Origin: Moniliella sp. 'wahieum'
Taxonomy: Eukaryota; Basidiomycota; Moniliellomycetes; Moniliellales; Moniliellaceae
NCBI GenBank assembly: GCA_003971905.1
Contig: RSEE01000088.1
Location: forward strand, 186,001 to 250,000
Direction of reading: 5' to 3'
DNA: 64,000 nucleotides
Notes under the pieces: model-generated
Told to the model about the DNA's origin: nothing
Databases searched by the model: none
The model's input: only the letters and a program-made list of their open reading frames with translations
Program-made: the position numbers and the translations under genes
In this document: positions 1 through 12,826 of the stretch, in pieces
How positions within the stretch are numbered: position 1 is the stretch's first letter
Layout: each line of letters begins with the position of its first letter

Positions 1-303
1 GTGGGCCGAAAAGCAGTGGGATGGCCAACCATCAGTGGCGTTGCGACGCAGGCTAAGGCCCAGGCGACTTGCCAGTATCTGCGCTCGCCCTGCTGCTCTC
101 CAAGGCCACCACGTGGCTCTCCGTCTGACGTTTGCCTCGCTACGTTGACCAGCCGAGGGGCGCTCATTCCGGCCCGCGCGGCGGAATTACGATCCAAATC
201 TCCCATCCGCCCACCCACAGGTTAATACACCCCCCCCCCTTTGGGCGGCAAGCCGGGTGCGACGACAGACAGCTTGACCGCCCCACCGGCAGCTTGCTCG
301 GCC

Positions 304-1448
304 ATGTCTTCGACCCAACCTGAGCAGCGTCCCGATGCGGCGAGGGAGGACAAGGCGCACGCCGGCGCCGACCGGTTTGTGGGCAAGGCAGACACGTTGG
401 AAGACTCGCTGAAAAAGCAGACGATTGGCTTGGTCCGGCTCGAGGACTTTCAAAAACGGCGTGCCGAGCTGGAGGAGGAAAAGCGGCGGCAGGCGGCGCA
501 GACGGATGAGCTCAAGTACGTGTGCGAGTGACGGAGCGGGTGGATGGGATGGGTTGGGGAAATGGGGACGGGAGGCAAGCGCGGATACTAACCCTCCATA
601 CCTGGTTTGGCCTTGTTCTGCCTTCTGCTCAGACCCGAGGAGAAAGAAGAAAAAAGAAAAAGCAGACCAAGGCGACGCTTTCGTTTGAGGACGAGGTGGA
701 TGACATGCCCCTGCCCGCCAAGAAGAAACAAAAGACTGGACCGACCCCGCCGAGCCGACCAAGTCCAGTTTCAAGAACCCAGATGTGGATACCTCCTTCC
801 TCCCGGACCGACAGCGGGAGGAGGAGGAACGGCGGGTACGCGAATCGCTGCGTCAAGAATGGCTCCAAAAGCAAGCCAAGATGAAGGAGGAGTCGATCGA
901 GATCACCTACTCGTACTGGGATGGAAGTGGACATCGCAAGGTGGTCAAGGTACGTATCGTGCTGTCCTGTCGGACGGGAATGGGGAAGCCGCGGGAGGCG
1001 AAGCGAGGCGAAGCGAGGCGAAGCGAGGCGAAGCGAGGCGAGGCGAGGAAGACGGACTGACTGACATGACCCGCAGTGCAAAAAGGGCGATACGATTGCC
1101 CAGTTTCTGGAAAAGTGTCGTGTGCAATTCCCCGAGCTAAGGGGGGTCAATGTGGACAGTCTCATGTACATCAAGGAAGACCTGATCATCCCTCATCACC
1201 TTTCGTTCTACGATATGATCGTGTCCAAGAGCCGGGGCAAGTCGGGTCCGCTGTTCAACTTTGATGTGCACGACGATGTGCGGCTGTTGGCTGACGCACG
1301 GGTGGAGAAGGACGAGTCGCATGCGGGCAAGGTGGTGGAGCGCAGTTGGTACAACCGCAACAAGCACATCTTTCCTGCCTCCCGCTGGGACGTGTTCGAA
1401 TTGGGTAAAGATTATGGTGGCTACACCATTCACGACTCCAAGAAGTAA
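304..1448 (+). CDS. FAM50/XAP5-family nuclear protein
   Basis: Homologue of human FAM50A/XAP5, a nuclear protein associated with the spliceosome and gene expression. Family blocks seen in order: a charged lysine/glutamate-rich N-terminal coil (304-515), a lysine-rich stretch with SFEDE, then [51 protein letters not shown] and [10 protein letters not shown], ending at a TAA. The ATG at 304 is the first in frame with the conserved coil. Two introns are clear: 516-632 (GTACGT to CTCAG) and 950-1076 (GTACGT to CGCAG, phase 0). The frame is not continuous: the lysine-rich block (about 642-745) and the NPDVDTSF block (from about 755) lie in different frames, and the first splice does not enter the lysine-rich frame. 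Unresolved indels are the simplest reason. The family call is secure; exact exon ends in the middle are not. Confidence 0.88.
996..1047 (+). repeat. 10-bp minisatellite inside XAP5 intron 2
   Basis: About five tandem copies of a GAGGCGAAGC-like decamer make up almost half of the second XAP5 intron. No coding role is seen. Confidence 0.8.
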
Positions 1449-2463
1449 GCTGGCAGCTGGCACAGCCTCCCTGTTGTACTGTACTCTTGATGCTACCACC
1501 TGGTCGTCCCGTCGTCAAAGCCCTGTGGAAGTACAGACCATAGGGACAGTGGGAACGATCGAGTAAAGCTAGCGAAGCGATTGCTGCATCCTTTGAATAA
1601 AGAGGGGAGCTACTGGGAACGGACCCAATTTCGGGAATCGGCTTGCTTCAGCACAAGTTGGCTGGAGTATGATTGTGTCCAACCTTCTCAATTGCATACG
1701 CGATGCTTTCGCACCACCGGCTGCGCTTTGGTTGTCACTACTTTGCTGGCTGGGGGGGTTGCGTAGCCCGCTGCTTCTATCATCTGCTCCCGCGGGGTTC
1801 TTGCCAGCACCCTCTCCAGAGAGGGATGCTGGACTGATGAGCGTAGAGGATTGCAAGCTCACCGAGCGTTTGATGCTGAAGGATATTCTATGCCGCGTAC
1901 AGTGCCCATGTAGTACATCTCTCTTCGTTGACACTTTCAGCCTTCAAGCTTCACCCCCCCTACGCATAAGGACCAGCAGTAACTCTACAGGTGTAAAAAC
2001 AGACGCACTGCCCCACATACATGCCGGCTTGAGGTTGTGTTCATTCCATCTGAGTTGGTACGATGCTGCCCTGAACGAAAGTGAGAGCGAGTTGGGCTGT
2101 TGACATGGGACAGGTAAACACCACGACACTGCGTTTGCACCACGCAGCAAAGGCAAACCTTCCCCTGCGCTATTTTTGAATGCCGCAGTGGAGGTGGACA
2201 GAGAAGAGAAACCCGTTCCTTTTTCTCTGGAGGGATAGCATCGTTTGATATATACAAGGCCAGTGCAAAGTTAATCCGCGACGAACAACAGGTGCGTGAC
2301 GGAGAGCGTTGGGGTGTGGCGAACCGATATGAAAAGGCCCTGTGGCTCTTCGGCTGTGGCAAGCCACACTCATTGTCCCAACCATCCAAACAGAAATGAG
2401 AGAAACGTCCCAACCACTATTCATGTTGTAGGGGGGGGGGGGGGGAGGGGGGAGACACCGTGA
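1449..2463. other. convergent intergenic region
   Basis: Lies between the 3' ends of the XAP5 gene (+) and the F-BAR/RhoGAP gene (-). No conserved protein or RNA is seen; open frames here are short and unlike any family I know. A G homopolymer of about 15 nt begins at 2431, 18 nt before the RhoGAP stop. Confidence 0.6.
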
Positions 2464-5400
2464 CTATTCATCAACAAAAAAGATTTCCTGGCAGTACTCG
2501 ACAATTGTCTCGACGCTCTTGGATTGCAGGGCAACATCTTGCTGGGCGCGTGCCAGGTCGGAGGCAGGGAGGCGGCACAGCGTAGGTCCCCAGCAGATGC
2601 CCAAGTTGGCCAGGCTCATCTGGTTCGTTTCTGCATGGTCGGCCACCTTGGCCAGGTGCAAGCTCAAGGCGCGTAAGGTGGCGTAGTGGGCATCGGGCAA
2701 ACGGTTGACCAAGGAATGAAACCGAATGTACAGCGTGCGCTTGTCCCCGATCCGAGCTGCCTCGATAAACTCCGAGTACAAGTTGGCTGGGATGAGAGCG
2801 TTGGGCAAGTCGCGCAAGTACAGCTTCAACACGCTGGTTACCGTGTGCACGTCCGCTCGCCCTTCCCGTCGCAGCAGGTCCAACGCATACGCACGATCGC
2901 CCGTGTCAAAGCACGCTTTGGCCACCGCGAGGCGGGAGGAGGCGCCACTGATCCGGTACAGTCCCTCTGTGTCCAGTCCGCACTCTTCCACAACTTGGGT
3001 ACACAGCGCCACCACGATCGGAACTTCGCATTGGTCCCGGATCATGTGCTGCTCGAGATCCATCCCAAATACCGAAGGAGGCAGCACCGCCAAAGGAGGA
3101 GGCGTGGCAGATACTGTGGTGGTAAGGGGCAGTACAGTACTAGGGCCCGGACTGGGAGGGGTGGTGACGGTGCGGGTAAAGAGGCCCTTTGTGCGCTTGG
3201 TCGATCGCTCTGCCTTTCGCCCTCCCATGGGCGTCCAGGAGGTCAAGTAGGATTCTACCTGACTTGCACTGGTCAACTGCCCCAGCACCAGCGGAAGGTT
3301 CAATCGATCTGGAGGGTCAGGCGGTGCGGAAGACACCATCTCGACCTCGGCCTGGGCTACGCGTGCCAGGTCCTCAGCATAGCCTGCCAGTTGGGTCTGT
3401 GCCGCTTCCAGCGCCACCCTGGTCGCGTTGAGGAGGAGCATGACGAGCTGAGGCAAGTGGGTAGAAAAGCTCTTGCTTGATCGCTTTCTCATGAGCCGAG
3501 GCCGATTCGAGCGACTCGGTGGCAGCGCGCACTTTGAACCGCAGGTCCTCTTCCATCTTGGCCGACCGGACTGCCTTGGTAGCCCCGCCGCCAAATAGAC
3601 TCCCCAAACCAAGACTCTTGCTTTTCGCCCGGGGTCGCGTGATCGCGCCTGGGGTCGACGAGCCCGAAGCCAACGACGGCTGCGACGAACCTCCCTGGCC
3701 AAGTGCCTCTGCGCCTGGGGGTTCGCTGAGCAGCAGGCCCGAGATACGGTTGGTGGGATCGTCGGCCTCGGCCATGGTGGGGCTCGTAGGACGGCGCAAG
3801 ATGCGTTCCAGTTCGTCTTCGGCTGTCCACAGACGGGTTTGGTACTTTTCACACGCCGTCTCGGCATCGGCAAGGTGTCGCTCATGTTTCGTGTTGATCT
3901 CCTTGACTTCTTTGACCCAGCCTTGGACTTGGTTCACGCACCCGCTCAGCTGCTCCGAGCGAAGTCGGAGCGACTGCGCCAGGCGAGCGCGCTCGTTCGT
4001 GCTCGCCCGATGCACTAGCAGCGTCGCACGCCACGTCTCCAGAGGGGAAGGGGTGGATAACACGCCTTTGTTGTTGCTGCCGCCGCCGTTGCTCGAATCT
4101 GAGCTGGTCAATTTCAGCAGCCCCTTGACATGGCTTTCTTCCAGTTGGGCCCGATGGCGGAAAAACGAAGCGATTTCTTCAGCAGTGCTCGTTATGTCGG
4201 CCGCACGAGCCAGCAACAGTGCCACACCAAACTGGAGAGGAAGAATGAGAAGAGGAAGAGCAGATTGAGTTAGCCTATACAAAAGGTAGTAGATGGGTGG
4301 GTGAGGTGGGGGGCAAAAAGAGAAAGAAAACGGGTTATTACATACCTCCAGCTCGCAGAGTTGCTGGAATGTCTCGGGACGAACATCGCCTTGGAAGGGT
4401 CCTGGTTCCCCAGACGGATCGGCCGAGAGATTCTCCGCGGCGCGCGGTGGGATTTTTGCATCGAGGCTTGGCAGCCCCCCACCGTCTCGGCCGCCTGGAG
4501 AGGGGACAAGCCACTTTTCTTGGATTGGATCGAAGCCGTCTCTTCCGAACTGGAGTGGGAAAGCAGCATGTTGCCCACAATGCCAACGCTGCGATTGTTG
4601 CTCAGGCTCGTCTCGGATCGATTGTGCGCGGGGGGGGAAGGGGGCAAGGTGAACAGCGGGGGTTGCGTTGTTGCCTTGGCAGTGGAGGGAGGGGTGAACC
4701 AAGCTTCGGGATGCGCAACATGGGAACTGGTTGAGGGACGGGGGAGGTGGCCAACTGAAAATACACTGTTGACGGAGGATGTTGAGCGGGTGCGAGGGTG
4801 CACGGTAGTGGCCGCCGGGTACAGCGGGTTGCCTCGCCTTGGCGCCGAGGGCGGGGTGGGAAGAAGAGCGCTTTTCCCCTCCTCGGATGTCCTGTTGCGC
4901 GCACCAGAGATAATGACAATCGACTCGTTGGACATGTGCGGCTTGGCGGGCCAGGGCTGTTGGTTTGGGCCGCCGACTGTCGGCTTTCGCGCAGCGCCAG
5001 GTTCTGCGGAGAGGGATGCAAGGGGAAGCTGCGCATGATGGTAGGCTGGAGGCTAGGTGGGCTCTCTGCTTTGGCTTGTTTTTTGGTCAGAAGAGGTGGG
5101 ATGGGGAGAGGAGGGCTGGGATTGAGGTAGGAAGGAGGCAAGGCGGTCGAATGCGATTTGGCATGATGATGGGCCTTGGTTGGAGCGTGCGGGTGGCCAT
5201 CTGGCATGCCCATCGTGGGCGCCGACGACGGCACAGCGGGTAACCGGACCGTATCCATTTCGGACGAGTCCCAAGGGACCAGCTGGGCATGATCTTGTAT
5301 GGCCGGGGGGGAGGCAGCCAACTGGGTCAGGTTGGGGGTGGAGCTGGAGGCATTCAGCATGATGGGCTGGGGCGCGACGCAAGACGTGGTGTTGGCCAGG

Positions 5401-6079
5401 GCAGAAACGGAGATGGAGAAGGCGGTGGAGGGCGTGTAGGATTGGGACGAGTTGACGCTGCCTGAGGGGGTCGGGGCTCGCTCGGGGTGCTGCGGCGGTG
5501 GGAAGACCGGCGTGGGCGGGCGGATGGGGCGAGGCCGACTTGGGCGGCCACACGGCGGCACTGCTGCTGTCCCGCGGAGGCTGTAGGGCGCAGCGGCGGG
5601 GCTTTGCCGTCCACCAGCAAGGGGACGGGAAAGGGGATGTCGAGCGAGGTGGTGTGGGACAGGGGGAGCCCCGTCGGCTGCGTAGTAGCAGAGGCAGAAC
5701 GCTCCAGGTTGAGGGCGGCAGGGCTGTCTGAGCCATGCGGCCTGGTTGGTGGGTCCTGGTCGATGCCCAACAGGCTGAGGGGGGGGAGCTGCCAGTCGTC
5801 GATGGTGCCCGTGGAGCTGGCGCTGCGTTGCGGGTGACGGGAGACGAAAAGAGCGCCAGGCGGCCGGCGGAGGGGAGGGGCTTGCCCCAGCAGGCAGCGT
5901 GGCGACGGTGGGGGCGGCGTTTTCTGTCGGCGGCGGGGGCGGCGGAAGTGGGAGAGGAGGCCGGCGTGCTGTGCAGCGGGGCCGATGGTGGGGGTGGGGA
6001 GGGCGGTGGTGAGGGCGGGGGACGAGGTGGGGGTGCGTGGCCGCGAGGTGGCGGGGGGGTTGGCGACGTTGATGCCCAT
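2464..6079 (-). CDS. RGD1: F-BAR and RhoGAP domain protein (Rgd1-like)
   Basis: GTPase-activating protein for Rho-type GTPases with a membrane-curving F-BAR domain, expected at sites of polarised growth or the cell cortex. The C-terminal RhoGAP domain (about 3090 down to 2480) shows the arginine-finger motif EGLYRISG, then KLYLRDLP and NLGICWGPTL. The F-BAR (about 4450 down to 3380) shows TAEEIASFFRHRAQLEE and NTKHERHLADAE, with a clean intron at 4345-4232 (GTATGT to TCCAG). Upstream is a serine/proline-rich, low-complexity extension reaching the ATG at 6079, far longer than in yeast Rgd1. An internal ATG at 4935 is an alternative start. The reading frame changes near 3465, 4476 (a C6 run), about 4950 and about 5580. 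All pieces lie in one order and orientation, so one gene is inferred. The GAP and F-BAR calls are firm; the N-terminal limit is tentative. Confidence 0.82.
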
Positions 6080-6774
6080 GGTGGGAGCAGCAGGCCGAGA
6101 GCGAAGGAGGGGGGGGGAAGAAGGGGTGGTGGGATGTATGGCGCACAACAACAAAGAGAACCTCTCGAGAGACTATGCATTCTGGCTCTGGGAGTGCGCC
6201 TGCTCCACACTCTGCCTCCCCGCTGCTGTGGGCGCTGGGATGCACTCAGGGGCGCCGAATTGGGCCGTCGGCGGAAGCATGCGGCATGGGGGCGTGCCTA
6301 TTCTGTACTTTAATCTGTTCGCGGCCTGCTCCACCCGAGCCGCCAGATGGGCGCTGATCGGTCATCCCGCACACCGCCCCCGTGCCCGCCCCACCGCCCG
6401 GCGCCACACCCGCAACACACCGCATGCGTACTTCTATCAAAATATCACCCCAGAAGCATGCCATATTTGCCCCCCAACACCTGCTCCGCGTCTCCCCACC
6501 ACCACCTCTTCCATCGCCACCTGCGATGGCCACACTTACTTCCTTCCCGCTGTGGGTGTGTTGGGAGGAAAACAAACAATACAACATCCGCCTAAACATG
6601 TGGTGCGAGGCGTTGGCAAGATATATAATATACTTTTACGCTCTGCGAGCCACATGCTATCACAACAAAACAATAACAAATCCTGTTCTACGTTCCCATT
6701 CTTGCAGCCGGAAGAGCGACAGAAATCTCCCATACAGCTATATATATTGTGAGGCTTGTTAGATTCATCGCACA
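6080..6774. other. upstream region of the RhoGAP gene
   Basis: Between the likely RhoGAP start (-) and the solo LTR. No gene is recognised. It is C-rich near 6340-6540 and AT-richer with TATATA runs around 6620-6760. Confidence 0.45.
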
Positions 6775-6779
6775 GGTTG

Positions 6780-7051
6780 TGTTGGCCTAGGGAGCCTGAC
6801 GGACAGAACGATGAGGAGAATAAAGCGATGGATTATTGGAGCCAGAGTTGGGTCTGGGTAGTACTGAAGATGAGGCATCTATATATAGGAGGCCGGACTG
6901 GACACATGGCCAGTGAGGTACACAGGAGAGGATGCACAGGGACAACAGTGCCACACGCTGGGACGATACCCGCAGCGTGGAAGCCGACGATGGAACCGGG
7001 CGAACCTGGTCTACCGCCTGGGAGCCGGAGGATCATCGATCACAGTCCACA
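6780..7051 (+). mobile_element. solo LTR, TRIM family, old copy
   Basis: Diverged single LTR of the same family as the arrays at 11873 and 49094. It begins TGTTGGCCTAGG, ends CCACA, keeps the CTATATA box and the GGTCTACCGCCTGGGAGCC block, and is flanked by the perfect 5-bp duplication GGTTG (6775-6779 and 7052-7056). The intact duplication shows insertion as a unit followed by LTR-LTR recombination. Its divergence from the array LTRs makes it clearly the oldest copy in the window. Confidence 0.88.
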
Positions 7052-7056
7052 GGTTG

Positions 7057-8156
7057 CATTCCTGATCTCGATCATATAGCACGATCGATATAGGAGAAGC
7101 GCTGAGCGCTGACAGCGCTGACAGTTACTACTATATGCACAGGGCCCTGGTTCATGCCGAAACCACAGAAAGGAGAAACACAAAGTAATTTGAGCTACCG
7201 CGGGTGGGTCGTGCACGTACTTTGGCCAACGTTCCTTCAGTTCCTTCTCAGGCCTAGGACTTCCGAGGGTTTCTCGCTTCCGTTTGCCTTGTTGTGTTCC
7301 GGCACAGCCTAGCCCCTGGCCGCGACTGCCTGCTTGATGCTCCCCCGTAGGCGTTGCTGGCTGGCTTGTCTACTACCACCCCTAGTCTCACCCAGCACCC
7401 GCGACGACCGTCAGGACCCTAGATCTCATCACACAGGGCAACAGCAACTTCCTTCTCTTTGAGACATCTGAGAAGAGCAATCTCTCTTACCGTCTCTCTC
7501 TTTACTTTTTTGCCTTGATCATTATAATGGCGTTGACACCAAAGCAGACGTACAGCAAGCAGGGTTGTTTTGTTGCCAAGTGTGGGCTGCGTGTTGTGTC
7601 GTAAGACCAACACGAGGAATGCCAGCAGCGGAGGCCACTGCATAATGATGTTCCCTCATCCGATTGTAATGGTACGGTGTAGAGGCGACAAGTTGTCATC
7701 CTCTTCTTGTTTGCAGGGTGGACGTATATACTACTTTGGTATAGACGCTGAAGCGGCCGGTGTCCCATACTTGGTGTAACCTCTTTGGGGCTGGGGATTG
7801 GCAAGCACGGTGACATGGTGGGTGGGTGGCCTCGGCTGCTGGGGCCACCGCAGCGGTGCGGGGCAGACCGGCTGGTGGGGCAGTGCGCTGGCTTAGGTCA
7901 GCTGGCCAGAGCGCGCAGGCGCAGGCGCGTGGGGAACCGCATCCACGCTGGACGTGAACATTGCACGGCGGAAGCGGGCGGAATGAGCGCCGGCGGGCGG
8001 CGCGCAGGCGAGGGGCGCGTGAGGCGGCGGCTGACGCGTGACGGGCAGCGCAGCCCAGCCCAGGCTCAGCAGCGCCCAGCCACTCAGCCCGCAGCCACCG
8101 CCTGCCCCCCCACCTCCACCTCCCTCCACCAGCCACACCCCCCGGGGCATGCAGCG
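7057..8156. other. intergenic, upstream of the B56 gene
   Basis: No gene recognised between the solo LTR and the B56 start. The last 300 bases are very GC-rich and form the probable B56 promoter and leader. The remainder holds only short unassignable frames. Confidence 0.5.
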
Positions 8157-11063
8157 ATGAAGAGCTTGAAGAAGGCCATGGCGCTCTCGCGCACCTCCAA
8201 AAGCGACTCCAACAAGCAGCCCCACCCGTCCCACCCCCCGCAGCCCACGCCCCCCGCCGCCCCCGACGCCGCCAGCACGCCCTCCCGCACCGCCTCCCTC
8301 CGCGCCTTCAAGTCCAGCGCCAGCAGCAGCAGCACCGCCCACGCCGCCCCGTCCCCGTCCCCCCCCACCGCCACCCCGCCCCCCAACGGCGCAGCCCCCG
8401 CCCACGCCCCCGCCAAGGACCCCAAGCGCTCCAACGGCCACTCGCCCCACAGCAGCAGCGCCGCCCCCCGTCCGCCGCGGCCCCGCCTGCGCCACCCAAG
8501 CCCGATGCCAAACCATCCCGCTCCGCCCCGCGCAAGAGCAACCCCTCCGCCTCCTCTGCCTCCTCTGCCTCCTCTGCCCCTGCCCTGCCGGGCTCCACAT
8601 CCTCCACCCGCACGCCCACCCTGCCAGCGGCGCAGCCCATGCCTCTCCCTACGAACGCAGCGCCGCCCCTGCCCCGGCCGTGCTTACGCCCGGCACCGCC
8701 GCCGGGCCGGCTGCGACGCCCATTAATGCCACTGGCACCGCCGGCCAGCCCCGTTCGGTCTCGGGTCTGGGCGGCGCGGCGGGCAAGGCCTACCCCACCG
8801 TCTCTCCGGTTGGCGCTGGTGCGGGCTCTGGCGCCTCGACGCCCGCTGGTGCCAACGGTGCCGACACGAGCAGCAGCAGGCTGTACCCCGACCATTCCTC
8901 TGGGTCTGGTGTTGGGTCGCTGATTGGTGCCGGCCACGCGATCGGCGGAGCACCTGCAGCCGGCTCAGGCGCGACGGTTGGGTCGCAGACGCCCTTGTCG
9001 CAACAGACGCCGAAAGACATTGTGCCCGGAACGGCACTCAAGACGCCCCCGCGCAAGCAACGCAGCAGTCGGATGCACATCTCCTCCTCCCATTCCGGCG
9101 CACAGGGACAATGGGACCCGGCGATGCTGGGCTTGCCCCCGGGCGCCCGCCCGCCTCAGGACCTGGAGAAACTGCCTGCGTTCTTGGAGGTCGTTCCGGC
9201 CGACCGGCAGGAATTGTTCATTCGCAAGCTACGCCAGTGTTGTGTTGTATTTGACTTTGACGACCCGACGCGCGACATGCACGGCAAACAGGTCAAGGCG
9301 GCCACGCTGCACGAACTGCTCGAGTACATCACCTCCACGCGCGGCGTGATCACGGATGCCATCTACCCCGAGGTGGTCAACATGTTTGCTGCCAACTTGT
9401 TCCGCACCATCCCGCCGGCGTATGGGTTTGCTCAAGCTGCCGCCAGCCGTGCTGCGCGCGAGGACCCGATCGCAAATGACTTGACGTCCTACAACCCGAG
9501 TGCGATGGACGACGATGCGTCGGAGACGGGGTCGATCGTGTCGGGTCTGGCGCCGCTTGCGTCCGAGACGCGCGGTGGTCCGCCTTCGCCGGCTGCCTTG
9601 CTCTATGGCGGTGGCAACACGGGCGAGGGCGCGTTTGACCCTGAGGAGGACGAGCCGGTGCTGGAGCCGGCTTGGCCGCATTTGCAGGTTGTCTACGAGT
9701 TTTTCCTTCGTTTTGTCGAGTCGCCCGAATTTCAAACGTCGCTGGCCAAGCGCTACATCAACCCGCCGTTTGTACTGCAGTTGCTCGAACTGTTTGACTC
9801 GGAAGACCCGCGGGAGCGCGACTTTCTCAAGACGACGCTCCATCGGATCTACGGCAAGTTCCTCAACCTCCGTGCGTTTATCCGCCGTTCCATCAACCAC
9901 GTGTTCTTTATGTTCATCTATGAGACGGAGCGCTTCAATGGGATTGCCGAGCTGCTCGAAATTTTGGGATCGATCATCAATGGGTTTGCGTTGCCTCTCA
10001 AGGAGGAGCACAAGGTGTTTTTGGCCCGCGTGTTGGTTCCGCTGCACAAGGCGCGCAGTTTGGCGCTGTACCACCCGCAATTGGCCTACTGCGTGGTGCA
10101 GTTCCTTGAAAAAGACCCGAATTTGACGGCGTTGGTCGTGTTGGGGTTACTGCGGTACTGGCCCAAGGTCAACTCGCCCAAGGAAGTCATGTTCCTCAAC
10201 GAGACGGAAGAGATTCTGGACGTGATTGACCCGACTGAGTTTACCAAGATTGCCAGTCCGCTGTTTACCCAGCTGGCACGGTGCATTGACTCGCCGCATT
10301 TCCAAGTGGCTGAACGCGCGTTGTACTTTTGGAACAACGAGTACATTGTTTCGCTCATTTCCGACCACATTGACCAAGTCTTGCCCATTGTCTTCCCCAC
10401 GCTCTACCGCAACGCACGCCACCATTGGAACAAGACGATCCACCAACTGACGCGCAACGCGCTGCGCCTCTTTGTCGAGATCAACCCGGCCTTGGTCGAG
10501 GCCTGCACCAACGAGTACAAGTCCCATCGCCAGTACGAACGGCAACAGTGCGCCGACAAGGACGCAGCATGGAAAGTGTTACGGGAACGCGCGCTGGACG
10601 AAGCCAAGGAACTGCATGTACCGCCTCCGGCGCAACTCACTGCCGACCTGGCCAACCCGCCGAGCAACGTCGCCCGCTACTTGGAACAGCGGCGGTTGCG
10701 GCACCTCAGCCGCCACCGTGCCGCCACGGGCGCGCTGGGCCTGAGCCCGACCCCGACGCAGGACTCGACGACTTGACCGACTCGGACTCGTCCGACGACT
10801 ACTTTTTCGACGACGAGGCCGACGGTACCATGCCCGGCGGGCCTGACGGCAGCCTGTCCCTCACGCAAGGCCAAGAGTTTGGTGCTGGTGCCGGTGCTGG
10901 CGCCGGCATCGCAGGGGGCACAGACATGCACCCAGCCGGCCTGCTGCCGAGCGGGATGAACGCGATGAATCCCGACACGGGATATGCGGCTCAAGGCCAG
11001 GCGTGGCCAGGCATGCATGCCGACCATGCTGGTGGGTATCCCTACCCCGGCGCTGAAGCTTGA
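8157..11063 (+). CDS. RTS1: PP2A regulatory subunit B56 (Rts1-like)
   Basis: B56/B' targeting subunit of protein phosphatase 2A, which directs the phosphatase in stress signalling, mitosis and cytokinesis. The start ATG at 8157 opens [12 protein letters not shown], followed by a long Ser/Pro/Ala-rich tail. The HEAT-repeat B56 domain runs from about 9150 to 10570, with [61 protein letters not shown] and [11 protein letters not shown]. This core is uninterrupted. In the N-terminal tail the frame shifts twice, near 8470 and near 8660. At the C-terminus the frame in use meets a stop at 10776, but another frame continues in an acidic [13 protein letters not shown] tail to a stop at 11063, which I take as the true end. 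The family call is very firm. Confidence 0.92.
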
Positions 11064-11093
11064 AGCTTCAAGCTTCAAGCTTGATGCTTGATC
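11054..11093. repeat. heptad ladder, AAGCTTG type
   Basis: Five consecutive 7-nt units built on the palindrome AAGCTT plus one base, the last drifting to ATGCTTG. It overlaps the B56 stop codon. Member of the 7-nt-phased repeats seen across the window. Confidence 0.8.
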
Positions 11094-11867
11094 CTTCTTT
11101 GGCCCTTGCCCCTCGTTGCCAAAAGTCCAAGACAGCTCAAGGCTGCCTTGCCTGGCCTTGCTTGGCTCACCTTGCTTGCCTTGCCATCTCAACAGCCCAC
11201 TTGAAACTCCTGTCGAACGGTGTGGGCGTCCTGCCGAGCGCGTGCGTATGCGTATGCGTATGCGTATGCGTATGCGCATGCGCACGCGCAACCTGGCCTA
11301 TTCCTTTCCTTTTCCCCTCTTGGCCGTGGCGCGCAGCTTGAGACCTCTCTCCTTTCCTTTTCTTCAAATTTACCCCCGCCTAACCCCTCTTAACCCCCTT
11401 TCTCAGTGCTGCCGTTTAGCCCTCCGCGTACCCCCCTTCCCCCTCGTCGGACTGGCTGCTGTATGTTCTGCCATGACCCTGCTGGCGTTCGGTTCTCCTC
11501 TCCTCTCCCTCTCCCTCCCGCCCCCCCCATGCCTCTCGGAGCGTTTTTTTTCTCTACTTCTTCCCCTACCCCCATGTTCTTTCTTTGGTCCTGCCGCCTT
11601 TCCCCTTTCTTTCCCCTTTTCCCCTTTTTTCCTTTCTTCTTTCTCTTTCTCTCTTCTTTTTCCCCTCTCTCTCTCTTTCCCTTCTCCACTCTCGTACGCC
11701 CTCAGGAACTCCATTTTGGCCTCCCCCTGCAGTGCGAGCTGCGTGCCGCGCCACATCCACGTTGCCCGACAGAACGCGGTAGGCTGCGGCAAGCGAGATA
11801 GCCCTAGCACACTGCGACGGTACTTGTTTTCCTGGCGTGATTCATTCCGATGTTGGCAAAGCTGGGT
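11064..11867. other. B56 3' region, low complexity
   Basis: Holds a GCGTAT hexamer microsatellite (about 11243-11280), then a long pyrimidine-rich stretch (about 11340-11700, mostly T and C). No gene is seen. Confidence 0.55.
11243..11289 (+). repeat. hexanucleotide microsatellite (GCGTAT)n
   Basis: About six GCGTAT-like units, drifting to GCGCAT and GCACGC at the 3' side, in the B56 downstream region. Confidence 0.85.
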
Positions 11868-12826
11868 AGGGGTGTTGGCCTAGGGAGCCGGACGGGCAAA
11901 GGATGAGGAGAAGGTGATGGATTGGAGCCAGAGTTGGGTCTGGGTACAGAGGCATCTATATAGGAGGCTGGACTAGGCACAGGGACAGTGAGTCACAAGG
12001 AGAAGTGCAGGGCACAGGGACAGTGACACGCAGGGACGTCAGCGTGGAAGCCGATGGAACCGAGGCGAACCTGGTCTACCGACTGGGAGCCAGAGGATCA
12101 CAGTCAACACCCCCGCTGGCCAGGGAACCCGGAGACATCGGTTTGGGATGAGCTCCTGCCAGTGGATGTAGAGAGGGGAGGACTTGAGTGGCAACCGGGA
12201 CGAATGGCCTGGAGTTGTGCATGGCCACACGACTGGCCTACACCCCGCTGTCCAGGATGACACCTGAACGAGCCGAGCGCTTGTGGTTGGTGTATTGTGC
12301 GACCGCCAGATGCTTGTAGAAGTCTTAGAAGTAAAAGTAGTAGGGGTTGCGCCCCGAAGCGATTTGGTGGGCAAAAGTAAAAGCACCAGTTATAGGTGTA
12401 GTGAAAGAAAATTGGAAACTTGGAGTAAATGCGGTCCAAGGTCGTTTGGCATCAAAATTGGATGCGTTTGGTAGTTGTTTGGTTCCGCATGCCTGGTGCC
12501 AGGGGGTCCATTGGGCATGGGAAAGAACGGGCGCTATGCGTCAACCGTCTTGATCTGTTTGGGTTCTCTTTGTTGTTGAAAAGAGGAGTGGAAGAAGTTG
12601 GGTGACCACCCCCCCCCCCATCCTTTCCCCAGGTGCCCCGGATGAATTGGCAATCCGGGGCGTGTAGCCGTGGGTGGGGCACTTGATGAGCAGCCACCCC
12701 CGCTTTCTGCGATTCGCCTGCGCCGTTTTGTCGTTGGAGGAATTTCGTCTCGTTGACGATACCCGACACGTTTTGTTCCGTCGTGTGTTTCCCTAAAAAT
12801 CATGCCCCATCTGTGGGGGACGAGTG

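Noticed and set aside
7893-8937. Glycine-rich minus-strand frames opposite the B56 N-terminus
   Set aside because: Shadows of the Pro/Ala/Ser-rich coding strand; the plus-strand frame leads into the conserved B56 domain.
11390-11810. Lys/Glu-rich and Ser/Phe-rich open frames
   Set aside because: They are reflections of a pyrimidine-rich tract on both strands, with no conserved motif or start context.
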